This document shows positions 33,709 to 42,364 of a DNA stretch of 64,000 nt, in pieces. Location of the stretch: the NCBI RefSeq assembly GCF_017834145.1, contig NZ_JAFIDA010000001.1, forward strand, positions 1,612,001-1,676,000. Direction: 5' to 3'. Both the position numbers and the translations under genes were made by a program. The notes under the pieces are model-generated. The model was not told the origin of the DNA. It saw only the letters and a list, made by a program, of their open reading frames with translations, and did no database searches. Source of the stretch: Leucobacter exalbidus (GTDB lineage Bacteria; Actinomycetota; Actinomycetes; Actinomycetales; Microbacteriaceae). Position 1 is the stretch's first letter, and every line of letters starts with the position of its first letter.

Positions 33709-34658
33709 GCCGCGACTCCGATCGAGTGTTTCTGCCGCAGCCGCGCATCAAGCACGGGGTAGAGCAGGTCAACGATGAGGTTGATGGTGACGAACACGGC
33801 CGCGGCGATAACCACGACGGCGAGCAGCACGGGGGTGTCACGCTGGGCGACGGCCTGGGCGGTGAGCGCCCCGATGCCGACCCGGCCAAACACGGCCTCG
33901 GTGACAATGGCGCCGCCAACGAGTTCGCCAAACAGCAGCCCGGCCATGGTGAGCGCGGGCAGCAGGGCGTTGGGGGCGACGTTGCGCCACAGCAGCCACG
34001 AGGTACTCGCGCCGCGGGCCCGCACCACGTTCACGAAGGGCTGCTCGCGCACCTCATCGATGCTGCGCAGAAACACCTGCGCGAGCGGGGCGGCGATCGG
34101 AATCATCAGGGTGATCGAAGGCAGAATGAGCGCCTGCGCCGGGCTCGCCCCGATGACGGGAATGAGGCCCAGCTTGAACGAAAACACCTGAATCAGCACG
34201 ATGCCGATCCAAAACACGGGCAGTGACACGAACAGGGGCGGCAGGTTGCGCACGGCCCGGCGCAGCCAGGCACCACGGCCGAAGCTCGCGGTGAAGGCGA
34301 TCGTCACGGCCAAAAATACCGCGCCGACCAGGGCGATGCTGGCGAGCGTGAGTGTGGAGGGCAGCGCCTCGGCCAGCAGCGCTGACACCGAGGCACCGCT
34401 GTGCACCGAGTACCCGAAGTCACCGTGCAAGAACGCCCAGATCGAGTCGAGGTACCGCAAGAACACCGGCTGATCTGCGCCGTACGAGACGCGAATCTCG
34501 TCAAGCTGCTGCGGAGTCAGGCCGAGGTCGGGGCTGCCGTAGCGGGCCATGATGGCGTCGCCCGGCAGGGCAGACAGCAGCACGAACGCCGCCGTGTATG
34601 CGAGGGCGAGCACGAGCACCGCCTGCCCGAGACGCCGGGCGAATGCGCCGAGGGTCAT
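33705..34658 (-). CDS. Peptide-type ABC transporter permease (DppB-like)
   Basis: A 317-residue permease. The N-terminal helix ends before LLSALPGDAIMARYG, and GLTPQQLDEIRVSYGADQPVFLRYLD matches the DppB-type periplasmic segment. The EAA-like loop is VNVVRARGASTSWLLWRNVAPNALLP, with helices to the C-terminus. It partners the DppC-like permease and overlaps the substrate-binding protein gene by 4 bases. Confidence 0.92.
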   Translation of the reverse strand: MTLGAFARRLGQAVLVLALAYTAAFVLLSALPGDAIMARYGSPDLGLTPQQLDEIRVSYGADQPVFLRYLDSIWAFLHGDFGYSVHSGASVSALLAEALPSTLTLASIALVGAVFLAVTIAFTASFGRGAWLRRAVRNLPPLFVSLPVFWIGIVLIQVFSFKLGLIPVIGASPAQALILPSITLMIPIAAPLAQVFLRSIDEVREQPFVNVVRARGASTSWLLWRNVAPNALLPALTMAGLLFGELVGGAIVTEAVFGRVGIGALTAQAVAQRDTPVLLAVVVIAAAVFVTINLIVDLLYPVLDARLRQKHSIGVAA

Positions 34659-36298
34659 TCTGCGATGGTCACATCGTAGAACGAGGGCCGACCGATCGAC
34701 TCGGTCTCAAAGCCCTGCACCTTGTCGCTGAGGCCGTACACCTGCGACTCTTCGAAGAAGGGCAGCACGTACGCTTCTTCGGCGAGGTACTGCTGAGCTG
34801 CGGCAGAAGCCGCCTGGCGCTCGTCAGCGGTGGGCACCGAGGCGATCTCGGCGAGCAGGTCGTCAAGCTTCTGGTCGAAGACCTTACCCGTGGCGGTGTC
34901 GAGGTTGCGCAGGGTGTTGCGGTTCGCCGAGAACAGCTGTGACTTCAGCACGTCGTAGTCGGCGCGGCCCACCATCGAGTGGTAGACCTGAATCGTGTTC
35001 GCGTCTTGCACGGCCTGATCCTGCGCGGCCTGGTCGCCCGAGAACAGTGAGACCTCGATGCCGAGCGGTGCGAGCTGCTCCTGCACCAGCGTCACCACGT
35101 CGCGTGAGCGCGGCTGCGGCAGCGCCTCGTTGAAGGTGAGGCTGAGACGCTGGCCATCCTTCTCGCGCACCCCGTCTGATCCGGGCTTCCAGCCCGCCTC
35201 ATCAAGCAGCTTCTCGGCGAGCTTCGGGTCGTGCACGTAGAACTCAGAGGTGTCGGTGTAGCCGAGCGCGCCCTTGGCGAGCACGCCGGTCGCGAGCGGG
35301 TAGCTGTCGCTGAACAGGGTCTCGACGATGGCCTCACGGTCGATGCCGGCGATGATGGCGCGGCGCACATCGATGTCGCTCAGTAGTTCGTGGCCGGCAC
35401 GGAAGTTGAGGCCGTTGTTGACGCCGTTGGTGGGGGCGGCCACGAGGCTCAAGCCGGGTGCCGCGAACTGTGCTTCGTCGGGGGCCGGAATGGTGCGGGC
35501 GATGTCTGCCTGCCCCGAGGTGACGGTGCCCACGCGCACGCTGGCCTCAGATGCGACGATGAGGTCGATGCCGGCGATCTGCGCGGCGCCCTGGTGTTCG
35601 TTTGACGGCGGGGCCCAGTTGTAATCTTCACGCGTTTCGAAGGTGAGCTCGCTGCCGAGCTTCTCATCGGTGATGACGAACGGGCCGCTGCCGATGATCT
35701 CGGCGGCGTTGCCCGGGCCGAACTGCTCGTTGGTGCGGTCGAGGGTGTCATTCGAGATCAGGCCCGAGTTGATGGTCGAGACGGCCTGACCAAACCCGGG
35801 TGAGGGAGCGGTGAAGAAGAACTTCGCCGTGTACTCGTCGACGGCCTCGCCGTGGTCGTAGTTGTTGATCGCTTCAGACACGGGCAGCGCCGCATCCTTA
35901 TCGCCCAGGCCGAACAGGTCGAGGTTCTTGACCACATTCTCGGCGTTCAGCGGGGTGCCGTCTGAGTAGGTGACGCCCTCGCGAATCTTGAAGGTGTACT
36001 CGGTGGCGTCGTCGTTCACCTCGGGCAGCTCTGCGGCGATCCACGGCTCGAGCTCTTTGGTCTCGGGGTTCTGGTAGAGCAGGCGATCGGTGATCTGGTT
36101 CAGCACGCCGCCGTTGGGGTAGAAGCCACCGGCCGGCGGGTACAGCGTGTTCCAGGTCTGCGGCTCGAGGTAGGTGAGGGTCGCGCCCTCGGCTGCCGAA
36201 CCCGAAGCATCCCCGCCCGCAGTGCTGGCCGAGCAGCCGGTCAGCGCAATGGCGCAAGCCGCGGCTGCCGCGATCCACGAGAGGTGACGCTTCTTCAT
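34655..36298 (-). CDS. ABC transporter substrate-binding lipoprotein (KPN_01854-like)
   Basis: A 547-residue SBP_bac_5-type protein. The signal peptide MKKRHLSWIAAAAACAIALTGC ends in a lipobox (LTGC), so the mature protein is lipid-anchored at Cys22. The body has YTFKIREGVTYSDGTPLNAENVVKNLDLF and RAIIAGIDREAIVETLF, classic for family 5 binding proteins. With the ATPase and permeases it forms an importer. Pairing with CMD/AhpD proteins, an FAD/NAD(P) protein and a dehydrogenase matches the KPN_01854-type systems of unknown substrate. The ATG at 36298 fits the signal peptide. Confidence 0.88.
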   Translation of the reverse strand: MKKRHLSWIAAAAACAIALTGCSASTAGGDASGSAAEGATLTYLEPQTWNTLYPPAGGFYPNGGVLNQITDRLLYQNPETKELEPWIAAELPEVNDDATEYTFKIREGVTYSDGTPLNAENVVKNLDLFGLGDKDAALPVSEAINNYDHGEAVDEYTAKFFFTAPSPGFGQAVSTINSGLISNDTLDRTNEQFGPGNAAEIIGSGPFVITDEKLGSELTFETREDYNWAPPSNEHQGAAQIAGIDLIVASEASVRVGTVTSGQADIARTIPAPDEAQFAAPGLSLVAAPTNGVNNGLNFRAGHELLSDIDVRRAIIAGIDREAIVETLFSDSYPLATGVLAKGALGYTDTSEFYVHDPKLAEKLLDEAGWKPGSDGVREKDGQRLSLTFNEALPQPRSRDVVTLVQEQLAPLGIEVSLFSGDQAAQDQAVQDANTIQVYHSMVGRADYDVLKSQLFSANRNTLRNLDTATGKVFDQKLDDLLAEIASVPTADERQAASAAAQQYLAEEAYVLPFFEESQVYGLSDKVQGFETESIGRPSFYDVTIAE

Positions 36299-36353
36299 GT
36301 GTGTTCCGTTTCTCTGACCGTGCCGCTCGATACGCCGCACGCAATAAAGCTAT

Positions 36354-36372
36354 TGTTATACGAGACATAACA
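36354..36372. promoter_or_regulatory. Inverted repeat TGTTAT-N7-ATAACA in the divergent promoter region
   Basis: A perfect 6-bp inverted repeat, with one arm lying on a -10-like TATAAC for the minus-strand importer genes. It sits between the ABC importer operon and the plus-strand FAD/NAD(P) gene, a good place for a regulator to control both. No regulator gene is adjacent. Confidence 0.45.
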
Positions 36373-36474
36373 TTTAGAGAAATTGCGGTGTAACAGTTCC
36401 ACATGTTTGAGACACCAAACGGCGTGCCCCGTCACATTCAGTCATCGGCTTCGCACTTGGCCCAGCCAAGCGCG

Positions 36475-36487
36475 TATAACGGTGACA
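36475..36487 (+). promoter_or_regulatory. -10 box with start codon at +1 (possible leaderless FAD/NAD(P) gene)
   Basis: TATAAC at 36475-36480 ends 6 bases before the ATG at 36487. No Shine-Dalgarno lies before this ATG and no -35 at a normal distance is clear. Confidence 0.35.
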
Positions 36488-38766
36488 TGCACAGCTCACC
36501 CCGCCCGTCACTCGCGATCATTGGCGCAGGCCCCCGCGGCACCTCGTTGCTCGAGCGCATCGGTGCCAACTATGCCCAGCTCGCGGCGCAGGCCGCGGGC
36601 GGTGCACGCGGCCTCGACGTGCACGTCATCGACGACACCCAAACCGGCGCGGGCCGTATCTGGCGCACCGACCAACCCCGCGATCTGTGCATGAACACGC
36701 TCGCCGACGCGGTCACCCTGTTCACCGAACCCGGCAGCACGGTCGCGGGCCCCATCGTCGAGGGCCCCACGCTGTACGAGTGGTGCGTGCTGGCGTTCGC
36801 GGGATCCGGATCAGCTTCAGCAGGCATCCCCGCAGCCGCAGCCTTCGTTCCCGCCGCGCGCGCTCGTACGTTCGCGGCGCACCCCGTGCGCGCGGGCCTC
36901 GCCGCCGAGTATCGCTCGGAGCTCGCGGCGATGCGCCCCGAATCGCACCCGAGCCGCGCCCTGTACGGCGAGTACCTGATCTGGTGTTTTGAGCGCGCAC
37001 TCGCACTGTTACCCGAGGGCGTGCGCGTGATCAGGCACGTCGCGCGCGCCGAGGGCCTCACCCGCACAGGGGACGGCGAACGCATCGCCCTCAGCGATGG
37101 CACGACCGTCACCGCGGGCTCTGTGGTGCTGGCGACCGGATGGATGCCCACTGCGGCGACCGCGGCCGAGCAGCAGCTCGCCGCCCGCCCCCAGACGGCC
37201 TCGGTGTGGGTGCCACCCGAGAGCCCCATCGAGCAAGACCTCAGCCAGATCGCGGCCGGGTCGGCCGTCATCATGCGGGGCCTCGGCATGAGTTTCTTCG
37301 ACACACTGTCGCTGCTCACCCTGGGCCGCGGCGGCGAGTTTGTGACCGATGCGGCTGCCCCCGGAGGCCTGCGGTATCTGCCGAGCGGCGAGGAACCCGT
37401 CGTCTTCGCAACCTCGCGCCGCGGGGTGCCGTTTCGTTCGAAGTCACTGTACGGCGGGCTACCGCCCCGGGCCGAGCTGCGGTTCTTGCGCGCCGTGGAT
37501 TGGGCTACAGAACCCCGCCCCATCAACTTTGATCGCAGGCTGTGGCCGCGCATCGTTGGCGACGCGTTCCTCGACCACGCCCGCACGCTGGGGCGGCTGC
37601 ACCCCGACGCACTCACGCTCGACGTGGCTTCGGTCGACGCGGCTTCGCTCGACGAGGCATCGCTCGACGAGGCATCGCTCAGCGGCGGCCCCGTAGCCAG
37701 CGGTACTTCGGCGAGCGCTCCAGCAGCAATCTTCGACGCCATCACGCGCAGCATTGAGCGTGCTATTGCTGAGATTGATCAGCCCGCGAGCGCAGGCTCC
37801 CCCGTTGGCTCGGACTCCCTCGCGCACGCTGCCGCCCCTGATCTGCACGACACCGTGGCCCGTATCGCGGGCGCGGTGGCCCCGTTCATCGTCGACCCGG
37901 CAGATCGCTTCGATCTGTCGGGCGAAATTGAGCTGGCTTCGGGGGTATTCGCGTCACCCGAGGAATTTGATGCGTGGGTGCGTCAACGCGTCGCGGCCGA
38001 TCTGCGCGAGGCCGAACTCGGCGTCGATAGTCCGCTAAAGGCTGGCCTGTGGTCACTCAGCGCGGCCCGTGCGGCGTCGAGCCGCATCGGCACAGTGGGC
38101 GGCTTCGATGCCGAGTCGCGGGCCTCGGGTTTTCGGATGCTGTTCACCGTGGGCGGGATGGTGGGCTCGGGCCCGCCCGCTTTTCGCAACCGGCAGCTGC
38201 TCGCGCTGTGCGAGGCGGGGCTCGTGCGCTTCATCGGCCCGAATGCATCACTCGACATCACCCCCGACGGGTTCGCCAGTGAGTCACCGAGCGTCGCCGG
38301 TTCACGGGTTGAGGCCCCCGCACTCGTCGATGCCTGGATGCATTTCCACTCGCTCGATGCCACCGCGTCGCCTCTCGCGCGCACGCTGCTCGACAGTGGC
38401 CGGGCCCGTTCGTTCAGGGTGGCCCGCAGGCAATCCCCGGGAAAAGCCGCTGGCGATTCAGGCGCCGAGGCCTTCGCGATCGAGAGCTCTGCGGCTGGGG
38501 TCTCGACCGGTGGTTTCGATGTCGACCCTGCTTCGGGGCGTCTCATGCAGGCTGATGGCACGCTCGATCCGGCGGTGCACGTTGCCGGCATCCCCGCAGA
38601 TCAGACCCTGCATGACACCGTGATCAGCCCAATGCCGGGCACCGATCCGCCGATGTTGCGCGAAACTGATCGGGTAGCGCGCAGCGCGATCAGCATCGCA
38701 CTCGCCCAGCACCCTAGCCTCGAGCTTTTCCACACCACCCCCGTTGAAGGAGCACTTCGTGTCTGA
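36487..38766 (+). CDS. Large FAD/NAD(P)-binding protein (COG4529-like)
   Basis: A 759-residue protein (787 if the ATG at 36403 is used). It opens with a dinucleotide fold LAIIGAGPRGTSLLERIG and continues with RTDQPRDLCMNTLADAVTLF, RALYGEYLIWCFERAL, SVVLATGWMPTA, GMSFFDTLSLLTLGRGG and a C-terminal VGGMVGSGPPAFRNRQLL. It resembles NAD_binding_9 / HI0933-like proteins, which are usually about 600 residues. A low-complexity stretch of ASLDE repeats (about 380-400) adds length. It lies divergent from the importer and overlaps the downstream dehydrogenase. I expect a role in oxidising the imported compound; the substrate is unknown. Confidence 0.8.
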   Translation: MHSSPRPSLAIIGAGPRGTSLLERIGANYAQLAAQAAGGARGLDVHVIDDTQTGAGRIWRTDQPRDLCMNTLADAVTLFTEPGSTVAGPIVEGPTLYEWCVLAFAGSGSASAGIPAAAAFVPAARARTFAAHPVRAGLAAEYRSELAAMRPESHPSRALYGEYLIWCFERALALLPEGVRVIRHVARAEGLTRTGDGERIALSDGTTVTAGSVVLATGWMPTAATAAEQQLAARPQTASVWVPPESPIEQDLSQIAAGSAVIMRGLGMSFFDTLSLLTLGRGGEFVTDAAAPGGLRYLPSGEEPVVFATSRRGVPFRSKSLYGGLPPRAELRFLRAVDWATEPRPINFDRRLWPRIVGDAFLDHARTLGRLHPDALTLDVASVDAASLDEASLDEASLSGGPVASGTSASAPAAIFDAITRSIERAIAEIDQPASAGSPVGSDSLAHAAAPDLHDTVARIAGAVAPFIVDPADRFDLSGEIELASGVFASPEEFDAWVRQRVAADLREAELGVDSPLKAGLWSLSAARAASSRIGTVGGFDAESRASGFRMLFTVGGMVGSGPPAFRNRQLLALCEAGLVRFIGPNASLDITPDGFASESPSVAGSRVEAPALVDAWMHFHSLDATASPLARTLLDSGRARSFRVARRQSPGKAAGDSGAEAFAIESSAAGVSTGGFDVDPASGRLMQADGTLDPAVHVAGIPADQTLHDTVISPMPGTDPPMLRETDRVARSAISIALAQHPSLELFHTTPVEGALRV
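37627..37686 (+). repeat. In-frame 15-bp tandem repeat coding ASVDA/ASLDE
   Basis: Four successive 15-base units (37627, 37642, 37657, 37672) encode ASVDA, ASLDE, ASLDE, ASLSG; two units differ only by the first codons. Length change by slippage would keep frame. Confidence 0.85.
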
Positions 38767-39466
38767 AGTTTCTGCCCTGCCCGTCGCCCTCGTCACCGGA
38801 GCTTCGGGAGGAATGGGCCGCGAGATCGCCCGCGATCTGGCCCGCACACACCGCGTCATCTTGGTGGGGCGCGACGCCGCACGCCTCGAAGCCGCCGTCG
38901 CAGCGTCAGGCGCAAATGCCACAGGGGTGCAGCTCGACCTCACCGACTCGGCAGCGGTCGCGGCGCACATTGGTACGCTCGACCGGCTCGATGTGCTCGT
39001 GCACGCCGCCGCCATCGGCGAGGTGTATGCGGTGCACGAGGCTGAGGCCGAAGACTGGACGCGCACCCTGGCGATCAATGTCACCGCGCCTGCCGTGCTT
39101 ACCAAGCACGCACTGTCGCTGATTCGTGCGGCCCGGGGCACCGTCGTGTTTCTTGGGTCGGGCGCCAGCACCCGCCCCGTGCCGGGCAGCGCTCCGTACT
39201 GCGCGAGCAAGCACGCACTGCGCGCGGTTGCCGATGTGCTGCGCATCGATGAAGAGCCGAACTTCGTGCGCGTGGTGACGGTCGCCCCCGGCCAGACCGA
39301 CACCGCCATGCTGCGCGACATGATCGACGAAGCCGCATACCGCGCCGACCTATACATCCAGCCAACCTCGGTCGCGCAGGCTGTGCGCTACGTCGTTGAC
39401 GCACCGGCCGACGTGCAGATCACCGATGTGGCGGTGCGCCCGCGCCGCGAGATCGCGCGGTTATAG
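38759..39466 (+). CDS. Short-chain dehydrogenase/reductase
   Basis: A 235-residue SDR. The cofactor motif VALVTGASGGMGREIA is at the N-terminus, VLVHAAAIGE replaces the usual NAG region, and the catalytic YCASK follows FLGSGASTRPVPGSAP, giving the Ser-Tyr-Lys set. GTG at 38759 is chosen because GAAGGAG ends 6-8 bases upstream, although the frame stays open from 38744. It overlaps the stop of the FAD/NAD(P) gene by 8 bases, so the two are translated together. It is probably part of the same catabolic set as the importer. Confidence 0.88.
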   Translation: MSEVSALPVALVTGASGGMGREIARDLARTHRVILVGRDAARLEAAVAASGANATGVQLDLTDSAAVAAHIGTLDRLDVLVHAAAIGEVYAVHEAEAEDWTRTLAINVTAPAVLTKHALSLIRAARGTVVFLGSGASTRPVPGSAPYCASKHALRAVADVLRIDEEPNFVRVVTVAPGQTDTAMLRDMIDEAAYRADLYIQPTSVAQAVRYVVDAPADVQITDVAVRPRREIARL

Positions 39467-40843
39467 TCAACGAGGACTTACGGCTAGAGCAAGAATCTCA
39501 ACTACCGCTGCCGCAACTGCCAGTAGCCACCGGTCGTCATTCCGCTGACCTTCCAATGACAGGCCAACGTGTTTCGGCGAGACAGGGTTCGCGATAGGAA
39601 CAGTGACCACGGGCTGCCCTGCAACAGATCCAGGATTTAAATTGCTCGTGCCCACTTCAAATACCGCTTCGCGAGCCCCGCGCTCGTATGTAAACGTTTC
39701 TTGCGCAAGTGCGGGGGCCGTAATCGGTGTCGTTGGATATAACATCGAGCAAATATTGTGCTCACGAAACAAAGCCTCATACCTGCCTTGCAGCTGCTCC
39801 CGAATCCTCCTCGCACGCCGATATTCGTCATGTCGATTCCGAAACTGAAAAGCCTCCGCCAGGAGTGTTTTGACGTCTTCCCGCGCTGCTTCGTCGCATA
39901 GCCGCGCATACGTTACCGAGGTAGGCGCATTTTCGAGGTATCTCGTTAGCGCATGAGAGATTTCATAGAGTTCAATCTCTTGTCCGCACTGCCCTTCGAT
40001 CTCATGAAACTCATGTGTGTCAACGGGGATCAGTTCCACTCGGGCTGAACTCGACAACGCTTCAACCGCCATTGCCCATGCACCAGCCACGTTTTCAGAG
40101 AGATCCGACACATATGGCGACGTGCTCTTTGGGACACCGATCCGCAGGGGCGACATAGGCACGTTCGCCGCCGAACTATGACCATGCTCTTGAGTCACTA
40201 CCGCGTCAACTGCTGCCAAGGTATGCAAGCTTGCGGCAATGACGCCAACGGTGTCTCGCGTGGGCGAGAGCGGAATTAAACCACCGCCTGGCCAACGCCC
40301 TGTCGTTGGCCGCAAACCATAGACTCCACACCATGCTGCGGGAATCGAGATCGAGCCACCGGTGTCAGTGCCGAGCGCAAACGGAACAATTCCTGAAGCA
40401 ACAGCCGCGGCTGAGCCGCCCGATGAACCACCCGCTACCAACGAGGGGTCACTCGGGTTAGTCGTTGCAGGAAATGCAGCAGCCCCCGAAGTGATTCCCA
40501 GAGCTAACTCATGCATATTCGTTTTCGCGATGAGCACTGCACCGGCTTCGCTTACCCTTTGAATTACAGGATTATCTGCATTGCTGTAGTGCCCCAACAG
40601 CGAGGGGGTGTTTGCAGTTGTGGGCAAGCGGGCCGTATTTAGATTGTCCTTCGCAGCGAAAGGCAGCCCTTCCAACAGCCCCCTGCTGGCTTTATTTAAC
40701 GGACGGTGCAACTCATCAACGACTGCCACAAAACTACCGAACCGGTCTCGCTTGGCCTGGCTGAGGGCGTCACTAGCGTTCCAACTCGCCAGCCGCAGTT
40801 CTGCCTCATGTAGCGTTCTATGTGAATTTTCACCCAAGGCCAT
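39467..40843 (-). CDS. Amidase (amidase-signature family, indoleacetamide-hydrolase-like)
   Basis: A 458-residue amidase-signature protein. It has LPFAAKDNLNT (catalytic Lys), AGGSSGGSAAAVASG (cis-Ser region) and LGTDTGGSISIPAAWCGVYGLRPTTGRWPG (nucleophile Ser; the Arg common after GGSI is replaced by Ser). TANTPSLLGHY and HELALGITSGAAAF recall indole-3-acetamide and mandelamide hydrolases. It converts an amide to acid plus ammonia; the substrate is inferred only. Upstream frame to 40984 overlaps a hairpin and the permease and is rejected. TTG at 40837, 7 bases after AAGGGG, is an alternative to ATG 40843. G+C is clearly lower than in the flanking dehydrogenase gene. Confidence 0.85.
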   Translation of the reverse strand: MALGENSHRTLHEAELRLASWNASDALSQAKRDRFGSFVAVVDELHRPLNKASRGLLEGLPFAAKDNLNTARLPTTANTPSLLGHYSNADNPVIQRVSEAGAVLIAKTNMHELALGITSGAAAFPATTNPSDPSLVAGGSSGGSAAAVASGIVPFALGTDTGGSISIPAAWCGVYGLRPTTGRWPGGGLIPLSPTRDTVGVIAASLHTLAAVDAVVTQEHGHSSAANVPMSPLRIGVPKSTSPYVSDLSENVAGAWAMAVEALSSSARVELIPVDTHEFHEIEGQCGQEIELYEISHALTRYLENAPTSVTYARLCDEAAREDVKTLLAEAFQFRNRHDEYRRARRIREQLQGRYEALFREHNICSMLYPTTPITAPALAQETFTYERGAREAVFEVGTSNLNPGSVAGQPVVTVPIANPVSPKHVGLSLEGQRNDDRWLLAVAAAVVEILALAVSPR

Positions 40844-40859
40844 TCCCCTTGCGCCTATA

Positions 40860-40896
40860 GCAATGGGGTGCGCATCGATGATGCGCACCCCATTGC
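40860..40896 (-). terminator. 17-bp perfect hairpin between permease and amidase genes
   Basis: Arms 40860-40876 and 40880-40896 are perfectly complementary with a 3-base loop. No T tract follows on either strand, so it may be a Rho-assisted terminator, an attenuator or an RNA-processing site within the operon. Confidence 0.6.
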
Positions 40897-40911
40897 AGCT
40901 TGACCAAACAG

Positions 40912-42327
40912 TTAAACCGTTGAAAGCACGAGCGGCTTCGCACGCCGCTCTGACGCCCGCTCCCAGAAGAAGTACACCGGGCAAATCACTACAAGTCCCA
41001 CGATCCAGGAGATATCAACGCCTCCAAGGGCTGCGCCGATGGGACCGGTGTAGAGGGCAGTCACCATGAAGGGGATCTGCACGATCGCGCCTAGTACGTA
41101 ACAGGCGATGGCGACCCAGTTGAATCGACCGTAGATGCCACCGTCTTGACGGAAGAAGTCGTCCACCTGGTATTTACCGTGCTTCAGCAGGTAGTAATCC
41201 ACCAGGTTGATTGCAGTCCAGGGAACCAAGACATACAACAGCAGCGCAAGGAAGTTGGAGTAGTACACCAAGAAATCGTCGGCGCCCACGAGCGCCAAGC
41301 TCAGCGCGAGCAGGAAGATCACTACTGCGGTCGTAGCACGGGTCTTCGCACGCGGCACCCAATTCGGTTTGAACGTTTGCACCACGGTGAGCGTCGACAG
41401 CACACCGCAGTACAGGTTCATCGAGTTGGTCGCAGCAACACCCAGCGAGAATACGCCCACAATGAGCACGGTCAGCGGCTGGAGCAGCTCACCCATCCCG
41501 CCTACGACGTTGTCTGCGTCCATGCCGCTTGCGAGCAGCTTGGCGCCGACCAGCGCGCCGAGAATCATGGGGAAGGTTGCACCAAGTACCGAGCCCCAGT
41601 ATGAGGCCCAGAACGCAGTTTTCGGGCCAGTATCCTTCGGCATGTAACGAGAGTAATCGGACACATACGGCGCATACGCGATCTGCCACAGGGCTGCAAC
41701 TGAAACGGTGCCCATGAAGCCACCCCAGTTGAATGCGCCTGTCGCTACCGCGCTGGCATCGCCCGTCGTCGCCCCAAGCCAAATAAATGCTACAACCAGG
41801 CCGAGGCCCGAAACCACGCTCAAGATCTTTGTGTAGGCGTGAATCAATCGGTAGCCATAAATTGTGGCCACAACGCTGACGATACCGATGATGAGAATGC
41901 CCGCGTTCACCGGAAGACCGGGGATAATCGTGGACAGCGCCTGGCCGCCTAGTACGAGGTTCGCAGCGAAGAAGCCGACGTACATCAATACGGTGACAAC
42001 CACTACGAGGAGTGATCCGTAGGACCCGAACTGCCCACGGGTCTGCACCATCTGGGGGACCCCGAGCTGGGGGCCCTGGGCGGAGTGCAACGCCATGAAT
42101 ATTGCGCCCACGACGTTACCGATCGCGACCGCTGCTACGGCGGTCCAAAAATCGAGGCCAAAGACCGTCGTCGCGAGCGCACCCGTGACGATGGTGAGCA
42201 CCATAATGTTCGACCCGAACCAGATCGTGAAGAGATCACGGGCCTTTCCGTGCCGTTCATCCTCGGGGATAGGCTGAATCGTTTTATCTTCAATGGTGGG
42301 AACTTGAGATTGCTTCGTTGCAGTCAT
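40912..42327 (-). CDS. NCS1-family permease (purine/cytosine-permease type)
   Basis: A 471-residue transporter with about twelve membrane segments. The N-terminal cytoplasmic part has IQPIPEDERHGKARDLFTIWFGSNIM, a family hallmark, then GPQLGVPQMVQTRGQFGSYG and YAPYVSDYSRYMPKDTGPKTAFWASYWGSVLG. LVPWTAINLVDYYLLKHGKY is the usual late loop. NCS1 proteins import nucleobases, allantoin, hydantoins or related N-heterocycles with H+ or Na+. It is co-oriented with the amidase, SDR and aldehyde dehydrogenase, which suggests it brings in their substrate. Confidence 0.9.
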   Translation of the reverse strand: MTATKQSQVPTIEDKTIQPIPEDERHGKARDLFTIWFGSNIMVLTIVTGALATTVFGLDFWTAVAAVAIGNVVGAIFMALHSAQGPQLGVPQMVQTRGQFGSYGSLLVVVVTVLMYVGFFAANLVLGGQALSTIIPGLPVNAGILIIGIVSVVATIYGYRLIHAYTKILSVVSGLGLVVAFIWLGATTGDASAVATGAFNWGGFMGTVSVAALWQIAYAPYVSDYSRYMPKDTGPKTAFWASYWGSVLGATFPMILGALVGAKLLASGMDADNVVGGMGELLQPLTVLIVGVFSLGVAATNSMNLYCGVLSTLTVVQTFKPNWVPRAKTRATTAVVIFLLALSLALVGADDFLVYYSNFLALLLYVLVPWTAINLVDYYLLKHGKYQVDDFFRQDGGIYGRFNWVAIACYVLGAIVQIPFMVTALYTGPIGAALGGVDISWIVGLVVICPVYFFWERASERRAKPLVLSTV

Positions 42328-42364
42328 GTTGAGATACCTTCGCGGAGTAAGGAAGATTCCTGAC

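Noticed and set aside
37627-37686. Possible CRISPR or minisatellite
   Set aside because: Only four 15-base units lie in frame within a coding region, with no spacers and no cas genes nearby.
36570-37754. 394-residue open frame opposite the FAD/NAD(P) gene
   Set aside because: The composition is Ser/Arg/Ala-rich as expected for a shadow, and no motif or start signal was seen.
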